This document shows, piece by piece, positions 50,139 through 59,644 of a DNA stretch of 64,000 nt. Under the pieces are notes generated by a model. The model worked only from the letters and a program-made list of their open reading frames with translations. It had not been told where the DNA came from and made no database searches. This stretch comes from Epidermidibacterium keratini (GTDB lineage: Bacteria; Actinomycetota; Actinomycetes; Mycobacteriales; Antricoccaceae). Where the stretch lies: the NCBI RefSeq assembly GCF_009834025.1, contig NZ_CP047156.1, positions 2,356,001 to 2,420,000 of the forward strand, written 5' to 3'. The position numbers and the translations under genes are program-made. Position 1 is the first letter of the stretch, and every line of letters starts with the position of its first letter.

Positions 50139-51605
50139 GTGACCCGTGGACGACCCCTGCGCGCCGCCCTCGCTGCGGCGTGTATCGCGTGGGCCCTCGG
50201 GTCGGTGCCTCCCGTGTGGGCCGCGCCCAGCGAGGACTCCGCCGGTTCATCGAGCGCCGATCAGTCGGAATCTTCCGATGCCTCGCCATCGAGCGACGCC
50301 GAGGGCAGCGAGTCGGCAGATCCATCGGCCACAACTTCGGCCACCCCCAGCGGGCCAGGTCCTGCATGCGAGCAGCCGCCCCAAGCGACACCGCCGATCG
50401 TTGACGTCCCCTGGACGATGACGACGTACGGCGCCCCGGAGAGGATCTGGCCCTATGCCACCGGCGCCGGAATCACCGTCGCCGTTGTCGGCACCGGCGT
50501 CGATGCGGCACATCCGCAGCTACTCGGCAAGGTCGCGACCGGGTACGACGTCGTACGCAACGTCGCCGAAGGGAATGTCGACTGCGCTGGGCAGAGTACG
50601 GCGGTTGCCGGGCTGATTGCCGCGGAGCGCATCAACGGTTATGGGTTTTACGGCATCGCGCCGGACACCACCATCCTGCCGGTTCGGGTGACGACTAGTC
50701 CGCAGATCATCCCGCCCGACTCCGACAAGCCCCTGACCGCAGATGTCCTCGCTGCCGGGATCGAGGTGGCCGCGAGCGCGGATCCGGATGTGATCGTCGT
50801 GCCCGACATCGTGTTCGTTGACTCTGGCGCACTTGTCAGTGCCGTTGTGTCCGCTCTCAACTCGGGGATCGTCATTATCGCGCCGGTCGGCGATGCGCAC
50901 CCGACCCAGCCGCCGGATGCCGATATGCCCTCGCCGGAATGGCTCACCCCCTACCCCGCGGCGTACGACGGGGTGATCGGTGTCGGGTCGGTGGGCCAAA
51001 ACGGTCTGCGGGCCCAGACCTCGCAGGTCGGCCCGTACGTCGACCTCGTCGCTCCCGGCGAGGGGGTCATCTCTACCGGGATCGGCGGGCACGACGTATT
51101 CAAGGGCACGCCATTCGCTGCTGGCTACGTCGCCGCGGCGGCCGCGTTGCTGCTGTCGGAGCCCGAGTTCTCATCCGCGGTTTCGCTGGCGCAGCGCCCC
51201 GCAGCCGTTGAGCAGCGGTTGACCGGCACGGCAAGTCCGGTCTCGGGTTACTTCGGCGCGCTGGGCTACGGAGCCGGGCTCGTCGATCCTTATCGGGCGC
51301 TGACCGAGCCGATGACCGGTCTCGCGCCGGCCTCCCAGGCGCCGTACTCCGAGCCGGCGATCGATCCTGACGTGGCTGCGCGAGAGGCGTCCAGTGAGCG
51401 TGCCGCCTCGAACTCGTCGGCGCTCGGCTGGATCAGCCTCGCGGCGCTCGCTGGAGCGTTGTGCGTGATCTGGTTCGTGCGCCGCAGCCGCCACCACGGC
51501 TTCCGCCCGGTCATAGCGAGTCCCACCGACGACGTGGAGCGCGATCGCGAGGTTGAGTTCATCCCCGGCGAAAAGCTGTTTGGCGCCCCAGAGGAACCCA
51601 AGTAG
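50139..51605 (+). CDS. mycP: Mycosin (type VII subtilisin-like protein) with all three catalytic residues replaced
   Basis: 488 aa with an N-terminal signal peptide (about 1-28), a low-complexity Ser/Asp region, a subtilase domain (about 85-400) and a C-terminal membrane helix (about 427-447) with a cytosolic tail, the standard mycosin plan. The catalytic blocks are changed: VAVVGTGVD instead of ...DTGV (Gly118 for Asp), DCAGQSTAVAG instead of DC-x-GHGTAVAG (Gln152 for His), and GTPFAAGYV instead of GTSFAAPYV (Pro325 for Ser). In mycobacteria mycosin is needed to stabilise the membrane complex, partly independent of proteolysis, so a structural role is likely. Confidence 0.9.
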   Translation: MTRGRPLRAALAAACIAWALGSVPPVWAAPSEDSAGSSSADQSESSDASPSSDAEGSESADPSATTSATPSGPGPACEQPPQATPPIVDVPWTMTTYGAPERIWPYATGAGITVAVVGTGVDAAHPQLLGKVATGYDVVRNVAEGNVDCAGQSTAVAGLIAAERINGYGFYGIAPDTTILPVRVTTSPQIIPPDSDKPLTADVLAAGIEVAASADPDVIVVPDIVFVDSGALVSAVVSALNSGIVIIAPVGDAHPTQPPDADMPSPEWLTPYPAAYDGVIGVGSVGQNGLRAQTSQVGPYVDLVAPGEGVISTGIGGHDVFKGTPFAAGYVAAAAALLLSEPEFSSAVSLAQRPAAVEQRLTGTASPVSGYFGALGYGAGLVDPYRALTEPMTGLAPASQAPYSEPAIDPDVAAREASSERAASNSSALGWISLAALAGALCVIWFVRRSRHHGFRPVIASPTDDVERDREVEFIPGEKLFGAPEEPK

Positions 51606-51609
51606 AAAG

Positions 51610-51653
51610 CCGAGAGGGCGGGGACCGCGATGTGCCGGTCCCCGCCCTCTCGG
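51610..51653. terminator. Bidirectional terminator between mycosin and EsxA-like genes
   Basis: A perfect 18-bp stem (51610-51627 with 51636-51653) encloses an 8-base loop, directly between two convergent stop codons (51605 and 51664). There is no long T-tract, as is usual for high-GC terminators. Confidence 0.85.
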
Positions 51654-51663
51654 TGCGAGCGTG

Positions 51664-51966
51664 TTACGCGCTCAGGATGTTCGTGTTCTGCTTCTCAGCG
51701 CCCTGCGCGATCTCCGCCGACGCGCCCAGGTTGGTCTTGAACTTCTCCAACGCCTGCTTGATCTGGGTGCCCGCGTCGTCCCACTGCTTCTGGCGGGTGT
51801 CGTACGCGGCACGAGCCGACGCAGACTCCCACGTCGACTTCAGCGCGTTGCCGTCGGTGTTGATCTGGCTCAGCTCACTGTCCAACGCGCTGATCGCGTT
51901 GCCGATCGAGCCGACACCGTCATTCTGGATGTTCCAGTCGACGGCGTAAGTGCTGTCCATGCTCAT
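51664..51966 (-). CDS. EsxA-like WXG100 protein
   Basis: 100 aa, the standard ESAT-6 size, two amphipathic helices around a turn reading STWESASARAAY (W-x-S in place of W-x-G). GAGGAG precedes the ATG. It forms a pair with the adjacent 116-aa WXG protein, 55 bases upstream, as in EsxA/EsxB (or EsxT/EsxU) operons. Confidence 0.88.
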   Translation of the reverse strand: MSMDSTYAVDWNIQNDGVGSIGNAISALDSELSQINTDGNALKSTWESASARAAYDTRQKQWDDAGTQIKQALEKFKTNLGASAEIAQGAEKQNTNILSA

Positions 51967-52021
51967 GTCTTAGGTCTCCTCAGAGAGATGTGTCAGGCTA
52001 TTGACGTAGTCGAGGTGAGTC

Positions 52022-52372
52022 TCAGGCTGATCCGGCGCTGAGCCCAGAGGTGATGCCACTCGCCTCGGAGGCGACGGTGTTCATCTGCTGGCCGGCGTCC
52101 GAGTCGGCGGTCGCGTAAACCTTGCCGACCAGACCGATGTCGGCGCCCAGGCCGTGCAGCGCCTGGCTCAACTTCTTAGCTTCGCTCTCGACGGTCTGCT
52201 TCGTCTGCTGGAACGACGATCCGCCGACGCCCTTCCAGGTGCTTTCCAGTGGAGCGAGCCCGTTCATGAGCTGGGTGAGCATTCCCGTGATGCGATCTGC
52301 CGCGTCACCAGCCGCAGTTGCGAACTGTTCGGGAGAACCTGACTGTACTGAAGTTCCGGTTGATCCGGTCAT
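52022..52372 (-). CDS. EsxB-like WXG100 protein
   Basis: 116 aa from ATG 52372. WXG motif in LESTWKGVGGSSFQQTK. Near residue 90 it has VYATADSD, a match to the YxxxD/E secretion signal that one partner of each WXG pair carries. It is upstream of the EsxA-like gene and follows EccB after 175 bases. Confidence 0.88.
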   Translation of the reverse strand: MTGSTGTSVQSGSPEQFATAAGDAADRITGMLTQLMNGLAPLESTWKGVGGSSFQQTKQTVESEAKKLSQALHGLGADIGLVGKVYATADSDAGQQMNTVASEASGITSGLSAGSA

Positions 52373-52452
52373 CGAATCTGTGCCCTCGTTTCGGTGTCGT
52401 GGGGTCTGCGGCGCACCTTCACAGCGGCGCCGACCGTTTGGACGCACACCAA

Positions 52453-52481
52453 CCTATCGAGTTCCATGCGAATTCGATAGG
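52453..52481. promoter_or_regulatory. Long palindrome upstream of the esx pair
   Basis: CCTATCGAGTTC and GAATTCGATAGG form 12-bp arms with one G-T pair around CATGC. It lies 81 bases upstream of the EsxB-like start and 67 bases after the eccB stop. A smaller perfect hairpin TTGCCC-GTT-GGGCAA is at 52520-52534. It could be an operator or a processing/termination structure separating eccB and esx mRNAs. Confidence 0.45.
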
Positions 52482-52547
52482 TAATCCGCCAAAGGTTTAC
52501 CCGCAGTTGACGTTTGGTTTTGCCCGTTGGGCAACCGTGCCGAACCG

Positions 52548-53978
52548 CTAACTCGGCGTCCCAGCCGCCTTCTTGTCCAGTGCTGAGCCCTCCGGGATGC
52601 GCGCGACCAGGCTGGCGGGCATCAGCACCGGCTCGACGCTCGTCAGCCCGAGCGACTGGAGCGCCTCATCGTCCGGGATCGCCCACTTCCGGCCCTCGTC
52701 GGTCACGAGGTAGAGCGGGCCTTCCTCGGCGGTCGGCGACATGACCGACCGCACGAGCGCGGCACTGCCGCTCGGCGTAAGAACCTGGTCGGCGAGCACC
52801 GCTCCGTTTTGCGTGCGTTGCGGAGTCGCGGTCGCGGTGTCTGCGCCCTCGACCTGTGCCTCGACCGCGATATCGATCTCGGCCGTTCCGCTGCTAAACG
52901 ACGCGCAGATCGTCGAGGTCTTTCCCTGCACGAGCGCAGGAGCTGGCGGGACGCGAGGCGGGTCGCTGAACTGCGGATCGCCGAGCTGGTCGTGCGGGAG
53001 CTGGTTGGCTTGGGCGGCCGGAATCTCAATCGCCTCGATCGCGGCGCCCGGGTACGCCGTCGACAGGGTCGGATCGGCCAAGGTGATGAGGGCTTGGACT
53101 TCGCTGATCGCCTGTAACCCCTCGTCCAGCACGAGGTAGTACGACGAAGCGTCCGAGCCCGAGGAGGTCATCACTATCTGGCCGACGAGCAAGCCCGAAG
53201 CCGTCGATGAGGGTTGGCCACGTCCGGCTGGTGCCGACGGGGCGAGGGTCCCTCCGTCCGGCAGCGCCGTCAGCATGGCCGTGCCAGCCTCGATCTGCGG
53301 CACGTCACGCAGGCCCAGGCCGGTCAGCACCGCCGTCGGGTCCGCCGCCAAGAACCGATGTCCATTCCAGACCAGGTACACCGCGCCGGCCTCGATGTCA
53401 TTGACCACCGCGATCGAGTCGTCGATCGGGATCCCCGACGAGCGCTCGCGACCGACGACCAGCGCCGTACTCGGCACGAGCTCGCCACTTTGCGTCTGGG
53501 CCGGAAGCGAGCACAAGGTCCACGGACCGGTGAGGAAATCGTCGGTGGGTGGGATCGAGTCCGGCGCGTCGGGGATCCCCAAGCGGGGGCCGCGAGGCGC
53601 TCCTTCCAGCGACGCGTGTGACACCTCGACGATCTGCGAGGTGCCCACCAGCAGGGCGCCGGAGGCCAGGTTGAGTACCGGGTGTAGCAGGAACTCGCCG
53701 GTCTCCGGGTTCTTCAGCCAGACGAACTGCGCGCCGGTGTCTTCCTCGACGATGACCTTGCCCTCGGACTTCCACGTCTTGTTGCCGCCGGGATTGATCA
53801 CCCCGATGACACCGGTGATGGCAAGGGCGATCACGGCCACCATGATGCTGGCGAACATTGTCCCGCCGAGCCGACGCAGCGGGACCTGCGCCGGGTCGGT
53901 CTCGCGCAGCACGAGTCCGGAGACCACGCGCTGCACGGTGAACTGATACGACTGGTAGATGTCGCGGCGGGAGGCCAT
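52548..53978 (-). CDS. eccB: Type VII secretion core component EccB
   Basis: 476 aa. The conserved N-terminus (MASRRDIYQSYQFTVQRVVS) is followed by a single membrane helix at about 41-61 and a large extracytoplasmic repeat domain (WKSEGKVIVEEDTGAQFVWL, then later KWAIPDDEALQSLGL). EccB forms part of the membrane channel with EccC and EccD. It begins three bases after eccD ends. Confidence 0.93.
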   Translation of the reverse strand: MASRRDIYQSYQFTVQRVVSGLVLRETDPAQVPLRRLGGTMFASIMVAVIALAITGVIGVINPGGNKTWKSEGKVIVEEDTGAQFVWLKNPETGEFLLHPVLNLASGALLVGTSQIVEVSHASLEGAPRGPRLGIPDAPDSIPPTDDFLTGPWTLCSLPAQTQSGELVPSTALVVGRERSSGIPIDDSIAVVNDIEAGAVYLVWNGHRFLAADPTAVLTGLGLRDVPQIEAGTAMLTALPDGGTLAPSAPAGRGQPSSTASGLLVGQIVMTSSGSDASSYYLVLDEGLQAISEVQALITLADPTLSTAYPGAAIEAIEIPAAQANQLPHDQLGDPQFSDPPRVPPAPALVQGKTSTICASFSSGTAEIDIAVEAQVEGADTATATPQRTQNGAVLADQVLTPSGSAALVRSVMSPTAEEGPLYLVTDEGRKWAIPDDEALQSLGLTSVEPVLMPASLVARIPEGSALDKKAAGTPS

Positions 53979-53981
53979 CGG

Positions 53982-55373
53982 CTATCCGTAGAGTCCGCGG
54001 AGATAGCCGAAAAGCCCGACAACCAGACACATCACCGGCACGATGCCGACGGCGATGAGTACGTCGAAGATGTCGGCCAGCCGGCCCAGGACCGGGCTCG
54101 GGGGCTGCACCGCGAAATAGCGGCTAAGCCCGATCACGATGAGGCCTACGACGAGCAGCGCCGGGACCAGCGTATAGGCGTAGCTGGTCGTCGTAGAGCC
54201 GGCCACCGAGAGCACCGTAGCGACGAGTCCGAGGATTCCGGCCGCGAGCAACGGTGCCCGGTGTCGGATCGTCGGGAACAGCCGCGCTCGCAACAGCGAC
54301 GAGATCGACGCCAGTATTACCAGGATGAAGGCGGAGATATCGCCCGCGAGCGCGAGTGCGAACTGGGTGACAACCGCAACCACGGCCGAGCCAGTGAGCA
54401 GCCCGGTGAGAATCTCGTCCGATCGGCGTACTGACCCGTGAACATCAGCCAATGCCGGCTGGGGTGGGTCAGCCAGCAGCTCTTCGGCCGTGCGGGGCAG
54501 TGGCGGGACCGGCAGCTTGCCGAGCCGGATCGACAGCAACGGCCACGCCGGCGTCACGACGAGCACGAGGGTAAGCGCGATCGCCGATGCCGAGATCCCG
54601 CCGATCGCATCGGCGTACGCGAGGGCTGCGGAGATCATCGTGACCACCCCGACGAGGGCGCCCGCGACGAGTAGCTCGACCCGGTGGCCGACCGCGGCGA
54701 TACCGAGGATCGCGGTGAGGGTGAGCAACGCTCCCGCACTGAGGAAGTGCGACGCCTCCAACTCGGTGAGTGACCGCGTACCGGCAAACAGCAGCAGGCC
54801 GCCCGCGCCGGCGAAGAGTACGGCGCCGGCGCTTGCGAGCATGGCGGCCGCCTGGTCGGCGAACGCGCGCGAGAACGCGTAGCTGGTTGCCAGCAGAGCG
54901 GCCGCGCCGCCGATCGCGACCAGACTCGGCCCGCGCCACGGGGGTCCGGAGGTTGCCAGCAAGGCGAGGGCCAGCACCAACGCGGTCGCCGCCGCGACCG
55001 TGCCGGCTCGCCGGGTCGCCGCCGCTCCCCAGACGCGTGTCTGGCTGCGCGCGCCGGTTGCGATGGCATCCACGACGTCGTCGTAGTCAAGCGGTGGCCA
55101 GTCTTTTTGGCGAGGGACCAGGTGCAGGATCTGCCCGTCGCGGATCGACTGCTCGGAGAGCGTCTTCTCGAAGTCGATCGCATCACCGTCGGTCGTGCGC
55201 AGGATCCAGCCGCCCGTGCGCTGGCCATCATCGGCGAGCCCATCGCCGGAGATTCGCAGGAGCGTCACCATCAACTCGATGACGGGGACCGACTCCGGCA
55301 ACGCGACATCGACGCGGCGGGTTGGAGTGGCGACAGTGATCTTGGCCAGTCCGTCGTTCAGCGGTGCGGTCAC
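53982..55373 (-). CDS. eccD: Type VII secretion channel protein EccD
   Basis: 463 aa. Residues about 10-90 are the cytosolic ubiquitin-like domain (KITVATPTRRVDVALPESVP), followed by a linker and about eleven hydrophobic helices from residue 125 on. EccD forms the central membrane vestibule of ESX systems. It is divergent from eccC, 127 bases away, and is the first gene of the eccD-eccB unit. Confidence 0.92.
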   Translation of the reverse strand: MTAPLNDGLAKITVATPTRRVDVALPESVPVIELMVTLLRISGDGLADDGQRTGGWILRTTDGDAIDFEKTLSEQSIRDGQILHLVPRQKDWPPLDYDDVVDAIATGARSQTRVWGAAATRRAGTVAAATALVLALALLATSGPPWRGPSLVAIGGAAALLATSYAFSRAFADQAAAMLASAGAVLFAGAGGLLLFAGTRSLTELEASHFLSAGALLTLTAILGIAAVGHRVELLVAGALVGVVTMISAALAYADAIGGISASAIALTLVLVVTPAWPLLSIRLGKLPVPPLPRTAEELLADPPQPALADVHGSVRRSDEILTGLLTGSAVVAVVTQFALALAGDISAFILVILASISSLLRARLFPTIRHRAPLLAAGILGLVATVLSVAGSTTTSYAYTLVPALLVVGLIVIGLSRYFAVQPPSPVLGRLADIFDVLIAVGIVPVMCLVVGLFGYLRGLYG

Positions 55374-55500
55374 GTTTTTCCAGCGGGTGAGACGTCGTGG
55401 ACAGGCGCACGCACGTCTATGCCGGGGCGCGCCGTGGTTAGCATAGTGTCTCGCCAGGCGGCTGCTCTCGCGGTCGTGTCTAACGCAGAAGGACTCACCG

Positions 55501-58500
55501 TTGGGGACTGTGATCGTGCGGCGTCAGCCGCGCCGCGATGCGCCTGAGCTACCCGTAGGAGAGGTAGTCATCGATCCTCCTCCGGAGATACCAAAGGCAT
55601 CCGGCAAGGGCTGGGGCCAGATGATGATGATGCTTCCCATGCTTGCCGGCGCGGGGGCGATGGCGCTCATGTTCAGCGCCCGGGGGACCGGCGGGCCGCT
55701 CGGCTACGTGCTCGGTGGCCTATTCGGCATCTCGGCGCTGGGCATGCTGGCCGTGGGCTTCACCCAAAACTCCGGCGGACCAAACAAGAAGGAGCGTGCT
55801 GAGGAGCGCCGCGCCTATATGCGCCACCTCGCCTCGCACCGAACCAACGTCAAGAAGTCGGTCGCCGCGCAGCGCGAGGCGATGTACTACCGCCACCCCG
55901 ACCCGGATCAGCTGTGGACAACGGCCGCCAGCTTCCGGCTCTGGGAGCGGCGCCGCGACGACGCGGACTTCGGCGTCGTACGCATCGGGCTCGGACCGCA
56001 GTCGCTCGCAACCCCGTTGGTGACGCCGCAGACTCGGCCACTGGACGAGCTAGAACCGATGTGCGCGGCGGCGTTGCGCCGGTTCGTCCGCACGTTCGCG
56101 ATCATTCCCGACATGCCCGTGGCGATGGCGATCAACGGCTTCAGCCGGGTGTTTCTCACCGGCGACGAAGAAGCCGACCGCGCGGCTGCTCGATCGCTGC
56201 TCGCTCAGCTGGCGGTGCATCACTCGCCCGACGACGTCGCCATCGCAATCTGCACGGGAAACGCACAGCGTGAGTCCTGGGAGTGGACCAAGTGGCTTCC
56301 CCACGCCTTCCACCCCGAGCGCGAGGACGCGCTGGGCAACCTGCGCATGGTCGCCTCGTCCATCCCAAGCCTCGAAGCGATGCTCGACGACATCCTGAGC
56401 CAGCGTCCGAGGTTTAACCCCAACGGCCCCTCGACCCAGGTCGCCGGGCCACACATCGTGGTGGTGGTCGACGGCGGCGACACCGACGGCTCCAGTCACC
56501 TGATGGCCGATAGCGGCGTCGAAGGGGTCACCGTCATCCAGATCGGTGCCCAGCCGCCCCGCCTGCTGGAGCTCTCGACGCTCGTGCTGGACATCGACGC
56601 CGAGTCGACCCTGCGGAGCCGCAGCGCCGACACCGAATCCGAGCTCGGGGTGGCTGACTATCTCAGCGTCGAGCAGACCGAGTCACTGGCCCGCCAGCTC
56701 GCGCCACTGCGCATGTCGATCGGATCGACCGGTGAGAAGGCGATGTCGACGGCGATGGGGCTCGGCGAACTGCTGGGGCTCGGCGACCCGTTCCGCTACG
56801 AGGCCTCGACGGGGTGGAAACCGCGAGCAAACCGCGACCAGCTTCGCGTCCCGATCGGAATCGGGCCCGACGGCCGCCCGGTCGAGCTCGATATCAAGGA
56901 ATCGGCCCAGGACGGCATGGGTCCGCACGGCCTGCTGATCGGCGCGACTGGTTCGGGAAAGTCCGAGCTGCTGCGCACGCTCGTGCTAGCGCTGGCGACG
57001 TCGCACAACTCCGAGACGCTGAACTTCGTACTCGTCGACTTCAAGGGCGGCGCGACGTTCACCAAGCTCGACCGCCTGCCACACACGAGCGCCGTCATTA
57101 CCAACCTCTCGGACGAGCTGCCGCTGGTCGACCGTATGACCGACGCGATCAACGGCGAGCTGTTGCGCCGCCAGGAGCTGCTCCGCTCCGCTGGCAAGTT
57201 CTCCTCCTTGCGGGACTACGAGAAAGCCCGGCTCGCCGGTGCGCCCCTTGATCCCATGCCGAGCCTGTTGATCATCTGCGACGAGTTCAGCGAGTTGTTG
57301 TCGGCCAAACCCGACTTCATCGACATGTTCGTGCAGATCGGCCGCGTGGGCCGGTCACTCGGCGTACACCTGCTGCTGGCATCGCAGCGTCTGGAGGAGG
57401 GGCGGCTGCGAGGGCTCGACACGCACCTTTCCTACCGGATCAGTCTGCGGACCAACTCGGCCATGGAGAGCCGGGTCGTGATCGGGGCGCCGGATGCGTT
57501 TGAGCTGCCTCGCGCGCCGGGCCACGGCTACGTCAAGTTCGGCACCGACCCGCTCGAGCGATTCCGCGCCGCCTACGTGTCGGGTCTGTACAAGCGCGAC
57601 GTACGACGCACGACCCGGACCCAGGCCGTCGAGGAGCCGGAGATCCATTCCTACGACACCCAATACCTCGCGCCGAAGGTCGTGGAGAAACCGAAGGAGG
57701 AAGAGGCGCCTGTCGACCCCGACGAGGGTGTCGGCGACAGCCTCCTCGACATCCTGGTCGAGCGGCTCGAAGGGCGCGGCGTGGAGGCGCACCAGGTGTG
57801 GTTGCCGCCGTTGGAGGCGCCGCCGACACTCGACCAGCTCCTGCCGCCGCTTGTCGTCGACGAGCAGTTCGGGCTGTGCCCGACCGACTCGGATATTCGT
57901 GGCTCGCTTCGGGCCAACGTCGGGGTCATCGACAAGCCGCTCGAGCAGCGGCGCGAGACCCTTGAGATTGACATGTCCGGTGGTGCCGGCCACGCCGTCG
58001 TGATCGGCGGTCCGCAGAGCGGCAAGTCCAACTTCTTGCGCGCCATGATCTGCGGGCTCGCCCTCACCCACACGCCGCGTGAGGTGCAGTTCTACTGTTT
58101 CGACTTCGGCGGTGGTGGACTCGGGGCACTGCGCGATCTGCCGCATGTGGGCACGGTGTCCGGTCGGCGCGACCGTGACACAATCCGCCGTACCCTCGCC
58201 GAGATGCAGGGTGTGCTCGCCGAGCGCGAGCTGCGCTTCGGGCAGCTCGGGATCGAGAACATGGCGGCGTACCGACGACGCAAGCGTGCGGGCGAGTTCG
58301 CCGAAGACCCGTTCGGCGACGTATTTCTGGTGGTCGACGGCTGGCAGACCCTGCGCAACGAGTTTGAGGGCCTTGAGGCCGTGATCACCGACCTCGCGAC
58401 CCGGGGCCTGTCGTACGGCATCCACGTGATCGTCGCCGCCAGCCGCTGGATGGACCTGCGTCCGGCGATCCGTGACCTGTTTGGCACGAAGTTCGAGTTG

Positions 58501-59472
58501 CGCCTGGGCGATCCGGGCGACTCGGTGCTCGGACGCCGCGTCGCGATGAACGTGCCTGACGACCGACCCGGTAGGGGACTGACCGACGAGCTCATGCACA
58601 TGCTCACCGCCGTGCCTCGCATCGACGGCATCGAGTCGTCGGAGGACGTCGCTGACGGCGTGGTGGATCTGATCTCCCGGATGAACAGCGCGTGGCCCAA
58701 GCCTGGCGCGCCCGCAGTCCGCCTGCTGCCGGCCGAGCTCTCCTACGACCAGGTCCAAGTCGACCCGTCGCGAGGCATCGCGATCGGCATCGGCGAGACC
58801 GACCTGCAGCCGGTCTACGTCGATCCGGACGCGGAGTCGCACTTCATCGTCTTTGCAGACGGCGAAAGCGGCAAGAGCAACTTCCTACGCACCTTCGTCC
58901 ACCGGGTCGCGACGCAGTACACGCCAGAAGAGGCAAAGCTGATCATCGTCGACTACCGGCGCTCGCTGCTCGGTGAGATCGACTCGCCGCATCTGCTCGC
59001 CTACGGCACGTCCGCGGACACGACGGCGAGCATGATCAACGAGGTCGCTCAGGTCATGCGCTCGCGACTGCCCGGACCAGACGTGACGCCTGAGCAGCTG
59101 CGGGCCCGCAGCTGGTGGAAGGGGCCCGACCTCTACCTAGTGGTCGATGACTACGACCTCATCGCGGCCGGCGCTCAGAACCCGATGCACCCGATCGTGG
59201 AGTTCTTGGCCCAGGCCCGAGACATCGGACTACACCTGATCATTACCCGCCGCACTGGTGGCGCTGGCCGAGCAATGTACGAACCATTGATGCAGCGGCT
59301 GCGTGAACTCGCCTCGCCGGGCATCGTGATGTCTGGCTCGCGCGACGAGGGCGCGCTGATCGGCAACGTGCGTCCTGAGGCCCTGCCGCCGGGGCGCGGG
59401 CTGATGGTGACCCGCAAGGAAGGGACCAGGGTCGTGCAACTGCTCTGGAAGGAGCCCCGTCATACCGAGTAA
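55501..59472 (+). CDS. eccC: Type VII secretion ATPase EccC (three FtsK/SpoIIIE domains)
   Basis: 1,323 aa, undivided. Start TTG 55501 with AGAAGGA eight bases upstream. Two membrane helices (about 40-80) precede three ATPase domains with Walker A motifs GATGSGKSELL (about 481), GGPQSGKSNFL (837) and DGESGKSNFL (1120). Domain 1 keeps the acidic pair LLIICDEFSELL; domains 2 and 3 have VVDGW and VVDDYD, the usual degenerate state, since only domain 1 turns over ATP and the others bind substrate. It recognises WXG substrates and powers export. Confidence 0.95.
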   Translation: MGTVIVRRQPRRDAPELPVGEVVIDPPPEIPKASGKGWGQMMMMLPMLAGAGAMALMFSARGTGGPLGYVLGGLFGISALGMLAVGFTQNSGGPNKKERAEERRAYMRHLASHRTNVKKSVAAQREAMYYRHPDPDQLWTTAASFRLWERRRDDADFGVVRIGLGPQSLATPLVTPQTRPLDELEPMCAAALRRFVRTFAIIPDMPVAMAINGFSRVFLTGDEEADRAAARSLLAQLAVHHSPDDVAIAICTGNAQRESWEWTKWLPHAFHPEREDALGNLRMVASSIPSLEAMLDDILSQRPRFNPNGPSTQVAGPHIVVVVDGGDTDGSSHLMADSGVEGVTVIQIGAQPPRLLELSTLVLDIDAESTLRSRSADTESELGVADYLSVEQTESLARQLAPLRMSIGSTGEKAMSTAMGLGELLGLGDPFRYEASTGWKPRANRDQLRVPIGIGPDGRPVELDIKESAQDGMGPHGLLIGATGSGKSELLRTLVLALATSHNSETLNFVLVDFKGGATFTKLDRLPHTSAVITNLSDELPLVDRMTDAINGELLRRQELLRSAGKFSSLRDYEKARLAGAPLDPMPSLLIICDEFSELLSAKPDFIDMFVQIGRVGRSLGVHLLLASQRLEEGRLRGLDTHLSYRISLRTNSAMESRVVIGAPDAFELPRAPGHGYVKFGTDPLERFRAAYVSGLYKRDVRRTTRTQAVEEPEIHSYDTQYLAPKVVEKPKEEEAPVDPDEGVGDSLLDILVERLEGRGVEAHQVWLPPLEAPPTLDQLLPPLVVDEQFGLCPTDSDIRGSLRANVGVIDKPLEQRRETLEIDMSGGAGHAVVIGGPQSGKSNFLRAMICGLALTHTPREVQFYCFDFGGGGLGALRDLPHVGTVSGRRDRDTIRRTLAEMQGVLAERELRFGQLGIENMAAYRRRKRAGEFAEDPFGDVFLVVDGWQTLRNEFEGLEAVITDLATRGLSYGIHVIVAASRWMDLRPAIRDLFGTKFELRLGDPGDSVLGRRVAMNVPDDRPGRGLTDELMHMLTAVPRIDGIESSEDVADGVVDLISRMNSAWPKPGAPAVRLLPAELSYDQVQVDPSRGIAIGIGETDLQPVYVDPDAESHFIVFADGESGKSNFLRTFVHRVATQYTPEEAKLIIVDYRRSLLGEIDSPHLLAYGTSADTTASMINEVAQVMRSRLPGPDVTPEQLRARSWWKGPDLYLVVDDYDLIAAGAQNPMHPIVEFLAQARDIGLHLIITRRTGGAGRAMYEPLMQRLRELASPGIVMSGSRDEGALIGNVRPEALPPGRGLMVTRKEGTRVVQLLWKEPRHTE

Positions 59473-59644
59473 GAGTTTCGCGGCCCTCGGAACTGTGAAC
59501 GTTTCGCTCACGTCAACTCTCGGTGAACCGAGCAAGTCTTCGAATGACGCGCATTCACCCACGCTGCTACGTTAGGGCTAGTCGCCTCGGACCCTGACTG
59601 TTGACCAGATACCGCTACGACTGGATGGAACGGACCTCCACGAT

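Noticed and set aside
51610-51653. Small RNA gene suggested by the strong hairpin
   Set aside because: Position exactly between two convergent stop codons is fully explained by a terminator.
57355-58842. 495-codon open frame on the minus strand
   Set aside because: Antisense to eccC ATPase domains; shadow composition.
59519-59532. Terminator after eccC
   Set aside because: Only a 5-bp stem (CTCGG-TGAA-CCGAG) and no T-tract; too weak to call.
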